Positions 48,101 to 55,546 of a stretch of DNA of 64,000 nucleotides are shown one piece after another; the stretch's first letter is position 1, and each line of letters begins with the position of its first letter. The notes beneath the pieces were generated by a model. It made no database searches and was not told where the DNA came from. It saw only the letters and a list, made by a program, of their open reading frames with translations. Source of the stretch: an uncultured Clostridia bacterium (GTDB lineage Bacteria; Bacillota; Clostridia; TANB77; CAG-508); contig CAKOYB010000002.1 of the NCBI GenBank assembly GCA_934130435.1, positions 124,001 through 188,000 on the forward strand. The letters run 5' to 3'. The position numbers and the translations under genes are program-made.

Positions 48101-49604
48101 TATTTGAAATTCCTTTAGATATTAGGTAATTTGCAAAACAATTTGCCTTCTCATTCAATTGCTTATATGTTAATTTTTGTTCTTCAAATACTAAAGCTAT
48201 ACTATTAGGTGTTTTGTTTACTTGTTCTTCAAATATTTCGTTTATTGACTTTGGTTCATTGCCTATTCCTTTATTAATTCCTAATAATATCTTATCTTTT
48301 TCTTTTTTAGTAATTGCTTCTATTTTACTAAGTTTACAATCTCTTGCTATTACTTGATCCAGTATATGCATAATTCTCAAGTGAATACCTTTTATCTCTT
48401 CCTCTGTAAATTTATTCTCTTGATAATCATAATATATTTGTAATTCTCCGCTATTATCCATATCATAAATATGAATCTCCATGCTATCAGCTATATTTTT
48501 ATTAAATGTCCATCTTGTGCAATATTTAATCTTCGATTCATTGCTATCATCCCTTGCATTTTGGTATGATATTACGATATCATATAAATTCCTAGTTATT
48601 CCTTTTTCTTTTCTTACTTTTTCTAATAATTTATTATAAGGATATCTTTGGTGTCTTAGAATAGACATTTGTATTTTCGATACCTCTTTCACGAATTCAC
48701 TAAAATTTATATCCCATTTAATTTTTATTCTATTTGGTAGTGTGTTTATAAACATACCTATTGTATTTTTTTCTTTGGAATTTGTGCGATTTAAAAATGG
48801 TGTACCTATAATTACATCATCATTGCTTGATACTTTAGATAGGTATATAGAATATAAAGCCATGAACAGGCTATATGTTGAAACTCTATTTACCTTTGCA
48901 AAATTATTTATTCTTTCAGTTTCTTTTTTACTAAGTTTAATTTTTTTTCTGATTGCTTGTGTTTTTGTTTCATTATTTTTATATAGCTTTATTGTTGCTA
49001 GATCTGGAATTTCAGAAAAAGCATTTTCCCAGTATTCTTTATCTTTTAAAAATCTATTACTTAATTCATATTCCTTTTCTGCTTTAATGTAGTCTGTATA
49101 TAATGGTTTATTTTCTGGCATATCAGTTTTAAAAATTAAACTTTCATATATTTCTTTTATTCCATTTGCTATTAAACTATAGCTCCATGCATCAGAAATT
49201 ATGTGATGTAAAATTGGAATTACACCACCCGTTCCATCAGGAAGTTGAAACATTACAAATCTAAATAAAACCGATTCTATAATTTCTATAGGTTTATCAG
49301 CTTCATCTTCTTCCAACCTTTTTAATTCTTCAATACTCTTTATTTCTTTTCTTTCAATTTTGTAGTCGCTAAGTTTATCACATATGTATTGCTCTGGATA
49401 TGTGCCTTTATTACTTATTTTAATACTTAGAGCCTGATTCTTTTGTATAAAAATTTTTAATGCTCTTTCTAGTATATCTAAATCAATTTTTTCTTTAAAA
49501 AATAATGTACCACAAACATTATTTATGTTTGTATTTTTATAGTACTGCTCTGTAAGCCATATAGACTTTTGAGGAGCAGTTAATTCATAAAATTTTTTTT
49601 CCAT
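42183..49604 (-). CDS. Two-module non-ribosomal peptide synthetase with terminal reductase
   Basis: A 2,473-residue enzyme with the order C-A-T-C-A-T-R. C1 (about 1-430) has HHIISDA in place of HHxxxDG; C2 (about 1050-1480) has HHIISDG. Both A domains have the TSGSTG loop (YTSGSTGVPKGAM, YTSGSTGKPKGVV); both carrier domains have GGDSL (IGGDSLMAI, IGGDSLLAM). The last 370 residues are a reductase (GTTGFLGSHIL NADP loop, YVRTK catalytic Tyr-Lys), so the product is released as a dipeptide aldehyde or alcohol. Aldehydes of this kind cyclise to pyrazinones. By eye the specificity residues are D-I-L-A-L-G-A-V-A-K (A1) and D-I-V-Q-I-G-I-V-W-K (A2); A2 resembles glycine-type codes. The first C domain suggests acylation of the first residue. 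No phosphopantetheinyl transferase is nearby. Confidence 0.95.
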   Translation of the reverse strand: MEKKFYELTAPQKSIWLTEQYYKNTNINNVCGTLFFKEKIDLDILERALKIFIQKNQALSIKISNKGTYPEQYICDKLSDYKIERKEIKSIEELKRLEEDEADKPIEIIESVLFRFVMFQLPDGTGGVIPILHHIISDAWSYSLIANGIKEIYESLIFKTDMPENKPLYTDYIKAEKEYELSNRFLKDKEYWENAFSEIPDLATIKLYKNNETKTQAIRKKIKLSKKETERINNFAKVNRVSTYSLFMALYSIYLSKVSSNDDVIIGTPFLNRTNSKEKNTIGMFINTLPNRIKIKWDINFSEFVKEVSKIQMSILRHQRYPYNKLLEKVRKEKGITRNLYDIVISYQNARDDSNESKIKYCTRWTFNKNIADSMEIHIYDMDNSGELQIYYDYQENKFTEEEIKGIHLRIMHILDQVIARDCKLSKIEAITKKEKDKILLGINKGIGNEPKSINEIFEEQVNKTPNSIALVFEEQKLTYKQLNEKANCFANYLISKGISNNDIVGLCLNRSIEVVVAMIGTLKAGAAYLPIDPEYPKDRIEYMANNSNCKLIFVEKNIAEKFEFNGRKEDINNQEIYNYSKENLNKKDNEDNLAYLIYTSGSTGVPKGAMLKRIGLKNLIFAMNKVVKYNEVKSIVAVGTISFDITILEIIIPLMFGMKVIVANNNQKMLPTELDKLIKKHSIEMIAIVPSRMEMLLNENCKEINSLKKILLGGEAFSGKLYEKIKSVSEAEIYNAYGPTEITVASNVAKVKSKNCVSVIGKPLLNVVEFIFDKNMQLQPIGIPGELYIGGPGLFKGYINNKKLTEEKTVNWNGYKLYKTGDIALFDNDGNVDYLGRNDNQIKLRGLRIELGEIENKVMEFPNIASCIVSKIENEGREFLCAYIVGNNINIKELRKFLNASSLPYYMIPQYFVVLKQFTYLPNGKVDRKSLPFPELKTNIKIIKPRDNLDDILINIFQKIFEIGEISIEDSFFDIGGDSLMAIRLSCEIQEKLNAQVSVQDIFSLPTIKELADFIKTKNNVELDKIQKIDEKKQYISSTAEQRIYLASKLDELSLAYNMPGKVIFKGNLDINKLETALNTIIHEQEILRTCFNISEDGKIMQQIVSKYTINLDIQKCDENEIQKYEKEFVKPFDLSKLPLFRVKLLQISKEKSILLFDMHHIISDGSSMQIFVNRLVEIYNNNDIKETEITYKDYCYWENNRLENDKLQKQEEYWLSNFTNNEIPILSLPTDFTRPIVKSFNGNRINAELNEEKYRKIQKICEKYNITPFMFFLSVYYILLSRYSGQEDIIIGVPIANRNQTEFQELLGAFINEMPIRIIADSSMTFRQYIEKVKSISIESIKNGEYPFNKIVEKININKDASRNPLYDVMFVYQNTGEIELKFKDIEATLEYLNDGYSKFDLTLEIVPKERSYILNFEYCTDLFKTSTIDTMKSHFINIIEDIISNPNITIGDIEILSETEKKKILYDFNNNKCNYTKDKTIHKQFEEQVQKNPNSIAVIANGVELTYKELNEKANQLANYIKEKYNIKENDVVVLMTQRTIELIIGQIAILKTGAAYLPIDPNYPNDRIEYILKNSSSKLILTNLENNKNAYTECDTLNIKITNDQVYNNKYNRELSLGNPHNGCYVIYTSGSTGKPKGVVVSHLNVSNFIKGLEKSINLNKKNVVSVTTMSFDIFVVESLATLLYGSKIILANEEEQNIPELLNKLCIENCANVIQTTPSRYGLLLSDEKNSEYLSKMSDIISGGEPITEQLLSRLKKISNAKIYNIYGPTETTVWSTLKELTHEDKITIGKPIINTNIYILNKNKKLLPIGAIGEIYIGGAGVSLGYLNNIELTNEKFTINPYNKEETIYATGDLGKWLPDGEIMCLGRNDNQIKVSGNRVELSEIEKAIQRIESIKNAVVIARADKSGRKYLCAYVVSNERIRYSKVREQLCKTLPIYMIPTQLVQLENLPYTPNGKIDKMALPKPANENADKIEYNPPTTKIQRKLVRIFEDILPTRPIGINDNFFEIGGDSLLAMQLQIRLLNLGKKITYAEIFSNPTIQEMEKIIINSDIYTNITRKNNIQIENNNFKEILDNNLEMPKEIRKKEIGNVLITGTTGFLGSHILENYINNSNGKIYCLIRREAGITPKDKLIKTLEFYFDNKYVELINKRIFIVEADFSKERFGLLEEEYEKLANNVNWVINSAAKVTHFGNYKEFEDINVKGTRNIVEFCSKFNKKLLHISTMSVSGNSIADTYSLSTDKNKEYVYTEGDFYIKQSLENEYVRTKFEAEAIVLDSIKNGTDAYIARMGNLTSRYYDGKFQRNINDNAFMNRLKSFIEIGNVPVSLANEYLELTPIDKAAQVIVLLTMYANKKNRIFHVYNNKFIEVKRFINAIEKNYNKIINILSDEEFSKKLKELLKEKNELILQGIAADLNENETVNYGSNIKLNCDFTTHFLKKVGFEWNEIDEEYLKNMFMYLRKIKFIE

Positions 49605-49863
49605 AATAGCGCCTCATTTCACTCTATGTATAAATAAAACAATACATAGTGATTATATAAATATAAAATTTAAAAATAAATATTTTTTGATTATTTGTAA
49701 CAAAAAAATTATATTTGTGTTACAAATATGTAATATACCACAAATATAATAAATTTTATGTCGAAAATTGAAAAAAGTAAAAATTTTTACAAAGAATTTA
49801 CAATTACTTTTTTATTTAAAGCAACCCTCCTTTTCGAATCCATCTCATATATTTCTAATAACA
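49605..49863. promoter_or_regulatory. NRPS upstream region with inverted repeats
   Basis: About 260 bases without a gene. On the minus strand TATAAT (49652-49657) is a likely -10. Upstream of it lies a 10-bp inverted repeat (ATTTGTAACA/TGTTACAAAT, 49693-49727, 15-base spacer), a possible regulator site. A 7-bp repeat (CTATGTA/TACATAG, 49624-49649) lies in the leader. A TGTCGAA (49759-49765) could be a Spo0A box or chance. Confidence 0.45.
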
Positions 49864-49895
49864 AAAAAGAAGTAGATTCTAATTTTTCTACTTCT
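49864..49895 (-). terminator. Terminator of the tRNA-Gly/Met/Tyr unit
   Basis: Stem AAGAAGTAGA/TCTACTTCTT with an A/T loop, followed on the minus strand by six U, directly after the CCA of tRNA-Tyr; the hairpin arm includes the last base of the tRNA. Confidence 0.85.
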
Positions 49896-49981
49896 TGGTG
49901 GGCAGGGATGGATTCGAACCATCGTACTCGAATGAGAACAGATTTACAGTCTGCCGCCTTTAGCCACTCGGCCACCTACCC
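49896..49981 (-). tRNA. trnY: tRNA-Tyr (anticodon GUA)
   Basis: A class II tRNA of 86 bases with a long variable arm, anticodon loop CTGTAAA, acceptor GGGTAGG/CCTGCCC (one U-G pair) and encoded CCA. A queuosine substrate. Confidence 0.95.
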
Positions 49982-49993
49982 TTATATATAAAA

Positions 49994-50070
49994 TGGTGCT
50001 CCCTCAAGGATTCGAACCTTGGACCCACCGGTTATGAGCCGGTTGCTCTGACCAACTGAGCTAAGGGAGC
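49994..50070 (-). tRNA. tRNA with anticodon CAU (elongator Met or Ile2)
   Basis: A 77-base cloverleaf with 7-bp acceptor GCTCCCT/AGGGAGC, anticodon loop CTCATAA and encoded CCA. It lacks the initiator features. Elongator Met and lysidine-type Ile2 cannot be told apart from sequence alone here. Confidence 0.9.
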
Positions 50071-50119
50071 ATAAAAAAAATTATCTATATATAACTCATG
50101 TTATATATAGTTATTTTAT

Positions 50120-50193
<74 letters not shown>

Positions 50194-50403
50194 ATTTTTC
50201 CTCTGACAAGTATAGATTATAAATGTTATTATGATTTTTGTCAATACATTTTTTAAATTTTTTTATTTTTTTACGATTATTAAATGAATAAGTCTACAAA
50301 AGTGTTGTATTTGTGCATAAAAATGTTTTAAAAATTTTAATCTGTCGATTTCCTTAAAACTTTAATTTTAAACCCAACTATTTTAGAATTTATTAAGTTT
50401 TGT

Positions 50404-50691
50404 TTATCGAAAAATTTTACTAAATGCTTTCACAAGTTCATCTTTACTATAAGCAAATGTGTTATTTAAGACATCTTTACTATTCCATAATTCATCAATA
50501 TTATTGTATATTAATTTGTCTATAACCTCTACAATTAAATATTTATTTTCATTATTTATTACTGAAAATTTTATTTTGTTTCCAATCTGTATATTGTATG
50601 ACTTTTCATTTAATAATCTAAATTCAATCGTTTTTTTGCCTGATATTATGTCGTTATATACCTCTTCATAAATTCTATATTGAAATTCCAT
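50404..50691 (-). CDS. ASCH-like (PUA-fold) domain protein
   Basis: A small protein of 95 residues resembling ASCH domains: IISGKKTIEFRLLNEKSYNIQIGNKIKFSVI shows the G-K-K-T-I-E-x-R basic pocket and the I-x-x-G-D/N-x-I-x-F strand. ASCH domains bind RNA or modified nucleotides; function here is unknown. Start ATG 50689-50691 with AAAAGGAA rather than the upstream ATG. It follows rnr by about 22 bases, suggesting co-transcription. Confidence 0.75.
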   Translation of the reverse strand: MEFQYRIYEEVYNDIISGKKTIEFRLLNEKSYNIQIGNKIKFSVINNENKYLIVEVIDKLIYNNIDELWNSKDVLNNTFAYSKDELVKAFSKIFR

Positions 50692-50713
50692 ATAGTTATT
50701 CCTTTTCAATTTA

Positions 50714-52504
50714 TTATTTATCACTTTCTATTTTTTCAAATCTAATTCTTCTCATTATTTTGTTAGCTTCTATTACTCTAATATTTATTTTGTCACCTAT
50801 TTTGTAAATTTTTCTACTTTGTTCTCCTATTAGTTGTTTTCTTTCTTCATCATAAATAAAGTACTCTCTACCAAGGTTTTCAAATTTTATTAATCCTTCA
50901 ACTGTATTTTCTAATTCTACGAATAGTCCAAAGTTTGTCACTCCACTTATTATTCCTTGGTATTCTTCTCCTATTTTATTTTGCATATATTCAGCTTTTT
51001 TCATGCTTTCTGCATCTCTTTCAGCTTTTTGAGCTGTTCTTTCTCTTTCTGATGAAGTTTCTGCATATTCAACACTTAATTCATTATGTTTTTCTATAAA
51101 TTCTTCACTAACAACATATTTATTTTCTAAATATTTTGAAATAATTCTGTGAATATACAAATCTGGATATCTTCTAATTGGTGAAGTAAAATGGCAATAA
51201 TAATTACTTGCTATTCCAAAGTGTCCCTTATTTATAGCTTCGTATCTAGCAATTTTTAATGTTCTTAATATTAAATTTGATATTACTTTTTCTTCTTCTT
51301 TTCCTTTTATATCATCTAATATTTTAGCAAATTCCATTGGGTGAAAATTCTCTTTCTTGCCCTTAATTTTGTATCCAAAATTTGATAATATCTTGTTTAA
51401 TTCTTGTATTTTTTCTAAATCTGGTACCTCATGTACTCTATAAATAAATGGAGCTCCTAGCCAATAAAATTTTTCGGCTACTGTTTCGTTTGTTGTTAGC
51501 ATAAATTGTTCTATTATTGTATTAGAAAATTTGCTTTCATATTTTTCAACATTTGTAGTATGTCCATTTTTATCAAAGGTTAGTTTACTTTCAGGAATAT
51601 CTAAGTCAAGTCCTCCTTGACTTTTTCTTTTTCTTTCTAGTATTAAAGCTAATTCTTCCATTATTTTGAACTGCTTTAAATATTTTAAGTATGATTCATA
51701 GCCTTTTTTTATTTTATTTTCTTTTGGATTTTCTGAATAATCTAAAATGTTTTGTACTATGTTATATGATAGCCTTTTTTGAACGTTTATTATTCCTTTG
51801 CATATATCTGATGATATAACATTTCCTTGTTTATCTATTTCCATAATAGTAGAAAGGGTTAATCTATCTTCTCCTTCATTTAAGCTACATACGCCATTTG
51901 ATAATTCTTTGGGTAACATTGGAATAACTGTATTTAGTAAATATATACTTGTGCCTCTTAGTACTGCTTCTTTATCTAAAGAACTATCTTCTTCCACAAA
52001 AAAACTTACGTCTGCAATATGGACTTTTAGTATATACGTATCATCATTTGTTTTTTCTACACTGATAGCATCATCTAAATCTTTAGCATCTTCACCATCT
52101 ATTGTAAAAACTATATCTTTTCTAAAATCTGTTCTTTTTTTTATCTCATTCTTACTAATTTTTAAGTTTGTTATTGCTTTAGCATTATTTATAACATTAA
52201 TAGGAAATTCAAATGGTAGCTTATATTCTTTAACAATAGAAATTAAGTCAACTCCAGCTTGGTTAATCTTTCCTAAAATCTCAACAATTTTCCCCTCAGC
52301 TTTTCTATTTTCTGTTTTTTCTTTTAATATCTCAACAACAACCTTGCAATTGTCTTTAGCACCATTAAAATCTTTTTTGGATATAAAAATATCGCTATTC
52401 TCTTTTTTATTGTCTGGAATTACAAATCCAAAATTTTTATAATTTTTAAATGTTCCAACTAGAGTATTAGTTGGGTTATATTTAATTTTATTTTCTCTTT
52501 TCAT
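50714..52504 (-). CDS. rnr: Ribonuclease R (RNB/VacB exoribonuclease)
   Basis: A 596-residue RNase II-superfamily exonuclease. A cold-shock domain (about 5-70), the RNB core (FTIDGEDAKDLDDAISVE, metal aspartates; SPIRRYPDLYIHRI) and an S1 domain (GIISGVTNFGLFVELEN) are present. It lacks the N-terminal winged helix and first cold-shock domain of longer RNase R. Start ATG 52502-52504 with AAAGGAA; the upstream Met overlaps a terminator hairpin. It follows secG, as in many Firmicutes, but smpB is not next. Confidence 0.94.
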   Translation of the reverse strand: MKRENKIKYNPTNTLVGTFKNYKNFGFVIPDNKKENSDIFISKKDFNGAKDNCKVVVEILKEKTENRKAEGKIVEILGKINQAGVDLISIVKEYKLPFEFPINVINNAKAITNLKISKNEIKKRTDFRKDIVFTIDGEDAKDLDDAISVEKTNDDTYILKVHIADVSFFVEEDSSLDKEAVLRGTSIYLLNTVIPMLPKELSNGVCSLNEGEDRLTLSTIMEIDKQGNVISSDICKGIINVQKRLSYNIVQNILDYSENPKENKIKKGYESYLKYLKQFKIMEELALILERKRKSQGGLDLDIPESKLTFDKNGHTTNVEKYESKFSNTIIEQFMLTTNETVAEKFYWLGAPFIYRVHEVPDLEKIQELNKILSNFGYKIKGKKENFHPMEFAKILDDIKGKEEEKVISNLILRTLKIARYEAINKGHFGIASNYYCHFTSPIRRYPDLYIHRIISKYLENKYVVSEEFIEKHNELSVEYAETSSERERTAQKAERDAESMKKAEYMQNKIGEEYQGIISGVTNFGLFVELENTVEGLIKFENLGREYFIYDEERKQLIGEQSRKIYKIGDKINIRVIEANKIMRRIRFEKIESDK

Positions 52505-52523
52505 ACTTTTTTCCTTTACATGC

Positions 52524-52553
52524 AAAAATGGAGCAACTTTCAGTGCTCCATTT
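52524..52553 (-). terminator. Terminator after secG
   Basis: A 10-bp stem (AAATGGAGCA and its complement), 8-base loop and five U on the minus strand. It lies between secG and rnr and overlaps the rnr leader, so rnr needs readthrough or its own promoter. Confidence 0.8.
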
Positions 52554-52563
52554 ACTTTTTTTA

Positions 52564-52812
52564 CTATAATGCGTATACTATATTTAAAATAATTGATAAT
52601 ACAGCAAAACTAATACCTAAAATTATTGTTAATCTTTTTAATCTTCCTTCTTTAGTTCTACCCTTATTCTTATCTAAAAAATTATTTGCAGATGTTCCTG
52701 TAATTGTACTTGATGCACCTTGATCTTCTTTATGTTGTATCATAACTATTGTAATTAATAGGAATGAAACTATAACATCTATTACTACTAAAATATATTT
52801 TAATGTTTGCAT
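52564..52812 (-). CDS. secG: Preprotein translocase subunit SecG
   Basis: An 82-residue protein with two hydrophobic helices (about 4-25 and 60-80) and the loop MIQHKEDQGASSTITG characteristic of SecG, the accessory subunit of the SecYEG channel. Start ATG 52810-52812 with GGAGG rather than four codons earlier. Confidence 0.95.
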   Translation of the reverse strand: MQTLKYILVVIDVIVSFLLITIVMIQHKEDQGASSTITGTSANNFLDKNKGRTKEGRLKRLTIILGISFAVLSIILNIVYAL

Positions 52813-52944
52813 CTTAACCTCCATATATGTTTTATTAAAGACTAATTAGTATTGTAGCACATTATTTATTTAATTGCAAATAATTTATTATATTTTATAT
52901 AAATTTCAAAAATGATATTTATATACTATGTTTTTCTATATTCT

Positions 52945-53517
52945 TTACTGTCTTGTAAATACATTTCCATCTATTGTAATTTTATTCGCTTTATTGTAAC
53001 TTTCCCACTGATCAATCAAAACTTTTATTGCATCTTCATTTTGAGCAAATTCTCCCAAAAATATACAATAATTTTCATTAACTAAAATTATATATCCATT
53101 ATTTCCTTCCATTCCAAATAGCTTGTATGTTGCATTTGGAAAGGTTTCCTTACCGCTTATTGTATATGTCTTTCCATCAGTAATAGTTTTAAACGTTCCT
53201 TCTCCGCTAAGTAAAACGTTCATTTCGTCAAAATTCATCGTTATAGTATCATCATTCTTATAAGTAATTATGCCTTTTAGCTCTCCTTTGCTATTTCCTG
53301 CATATATATCCATTGCATCTGAATATTCATTTAGTTTGCCTTCTTCTTCTACTTTGGCTTCTTCATATTTATTTTTTCCCACTTCCGCTTTTTCTAATAT
53401 GCTATCTCCTGTTATTGCTCTTATACTTACTACTGCTAATATCAAAAGTATTATTATAGTTATTATCAGTGCAACTAATGTTATTCCTTTTTCGTTTTTT
53501 GTTAATTTTTTCTCCAT
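52945..53517 (-). CDS. Pilin-like protein with type IV prepilin-type N-terminus
   Basis: A 190-residue protein. Basic leader MEKKLTKNEKG, then ITLVALIITIIILLILAVVSI. The KGITLVALIITI start is typical of a large clostridial family of prepilin-like proteins; position 5 is Ala instead of Glu. The soluble part (about 35-190) is acidic. Two tandem hairpins (53549-53618) and a (GT)20 repeat lie upstream, so its expression may vary with repeat length. It is the second such protein in this window. Function unknown. Confidence 0.75.
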   Translation of the reverse strand: MEKKLTKNEKGITLVALIITIIILLILAVVSIRAITGDSILEKAEVGKNKYEEAKVEEEGKLNEYSDAMDIYAGNSKGELKGIITYKNDDTITMNFDEMNVLLSGEGTFKTITDGKTYTISGKETFPNATYKLFGMEGNNGYIILVNENYCIFLGEFAQNEDAIKVLIDQWESYNKANKITIDGNVFTRQ

Positions 53518-53548
53518 ATTTCTTCCTCCTTTATTTTTTTACAACGCA

Positions 53549-53618
53549 AAAAGAGATGAACTTTTATCCATCTCTTTTAATATACCCAAAATAAAGCAGT
53601 TTTATTTTCTGCTTTATT
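53549..53618 (-). terminator. Tandem hairpins downstream of recN
   Basis: Two stems, AAAAGAGATG/CATCTCTTTT (53549-53578, followed by U run on the minus strand) and ATAAAGCAG/CTGCTTTAT (53591-53618). They probably stop transcripts entering from recN. Confidence 0.7.
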
Positions 53619-53634
53619 ATTATCTTTTAGATTA

Positions 53635-53679
<45 letters not shown>

Positions 53680-53814
53680 AGTACCAATGGTTACAAGGTT
53701 TTTCATTTGTAATTCTCCTTTTATACTTTCTTGCGTTGTCTTTTGCTTTAATTAACTGTTTTTATTATTACATAAGCAAATTTAATTTTCAAGAGTTTTT
53801 TATACAAAATTTTT

Positions 53815-55444
53815 CTATGCCAACTTTCTTAATTCTTTTGCATGGTTTAATGCAATTTCTGTTACTTCCCCACTAGCTATTCTTGCTATTTCATTTATTG
53901 TTTCATCTTCATTAAGTAATCTTATATTAGTATTTGTTGTATTATTAATTACTTTTTTATTTATAAAGTAATTATAATCTCCTTTTGCTGCAATATTAGC
54001 CAAATGTGTTACACATAGTACTTGGTGCATTTTTGAAATTGATTTTAATTTTTCTCCAACACTTTTTGCTGCTACTCCACTTATTCCCGTGTCTATTTCA
54101 TCAAAAACTAAAATTGGTACAATATCTACATTTGCCAATATATTTTTTATAGCTAACATAATTCTTGACATTTCTCCCCCTGAAGCAATTTTTGTAAGTG
54201 GTTTAAAATCTTCTCCTGTATTTGTTGAAATTAAGAACTCTACTTCATCTAAACCATTTTTATTATATTGTTCATTTTGGCTAAACTCAATTTTTATACT
54301 AAATTTTGCATTTTTCATTTCTAAGTCATATAATTCACTATTAATTTTTTTCTCAAGTTCAATTCCATTCTTTTTTCTTACTTTATTAATTTCTTTTGAT
54401 TTTTCTTGCATCTTAAATTTAATTTCTTTTAATTCTTGTTTAAGCTTATTATTATGTTGTTCTAAGTTTTCAATTTTGTTTATTCTTATATATAGCTCAT
54501 CCTTATAGTTTAATATCTCTTCGAGTGTATTTCCATATTTTCTTTTTAATGAGAATATAGTATCAAGTCTGTTTTCTATATTTGCTCTTTCGTCTTCATC
54601 AAAAAACATATCTTCTCTTAAGTTTGATATATCTCTTGCCACTTCCTGTAAATCGTAATAAATACTTTTTAACGTATTTAATTTTTGCGAATAATTATTA
54701 TCTAAATATTCTATTTTTTCTAATGCTTTTATTCCTTTAGTAATTGAATCTATAGTATTTTCTGATATCTCTAAATCTGCAACATTTAAGCTCTCTTTTA
54801 TTTTCTCTGAATTAAGTAGGATTGTTCTTTTCTCTTCTAATTCTTTATCTTCACCAATTTTCAAATTTGCTTTTTGAATTTCATTAAACTGGTATTGTAA
54901 TAAATCTAATTCTCTTTGTTTTTCTTTGTCATCGCCGAAATTGTTTTTTAGTTCTATATTCATACTATTGTACTGTTTATATAGCTCTTTATATTCTTCT
55001 TTTATAGCATTAATCTCTTTATATGAGAAATTATCTAAATATTCAATATGAGTTTTGCTATCTAACAATGATTGATTATCATGTTGTCCATGAATATCTA
55101 TTATATTTTTCATAAACTCTTTTAATTCATTTACTGTAACCATTCTTCCGTTTATCTTGCATAAATTTCTGCCATTGCTGTATATCTCTCTTGAAACTAT
55201 AATATTTCCGTCTATAGAGTTTTTGTTTTCTGGCAAATATATACATGCTTCAACATACGATATTTCTTTGCCTTTTCTTATCATTTCCTTTGAAAATCTT
55301 CCTCCAGAAATAATACCTAGTGAATCAATGATTAAAGTTTTCCCGTGCTCCTGTTTCTCCAGTTAAAATATTTAATCCTTTATTTAAATTTATTGTTATA
55401 TCATCAATAATTCCAATATTTTTTATATGTAATGTACTTATCAT
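53815..55444 (-). CDS. recN: DNA repair protein RecN, interrupted by +1 shift at CGG
   Basis: RecN is an SMC-like ATPase for double-strand break repair. Read straight, the first 33 codons from ATG 55442-55444 give MISTLHIKNIGIIDDITIN to TGETGA, then CGG, and a stop six codons later. Skipping the C gives GGG AAA ACT TTA ATC ATT GAT, so the Walker A motif becomes GETGAGKT and the frame continues to the normal end: 542 residues, a usual RecN length. The later part has the coiled coil, the signature TKIASGGEMSRIMLAIKNIL and Walker B VPILVFDEIDTGISG. A downstream start with the Walker A lost would not give a working ATPase, so the shift must occur if the protein is made. Confidence 0.9.
55343..55345 (-). 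other. In-frame CGG at the recN frameshift
   Basis: The only in-frame CGG of recN. The Walker A glycine fixes the shift to exactly this base. An AGGAG lies two bases upstream, a possible stimulator of the prfB kind, though the other two sites lack one. Confidence 0.92.
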
Positions 55445-55508
55445 TTTATTTCTCCTCAAACGTATGTTTGTAATTATTATATAACAAAAATTTGTTTTGT
55501 CAATAGAA

Positions 55509-55546
55509 ATAAGAAAAGAATTAATCTAAATTAATTCTTCTCTTAT
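55509..55546 (-). terminator. Hairpin overlapping the ldh stop
   Basis: A near-perfect stem (ATAAGA and AAGAATTAA arms, one mismatch, 6-base loop). It overlaps the ldh stop codon. No clean U run follows, so it is a weak terminator call. Confidence 0.45.
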
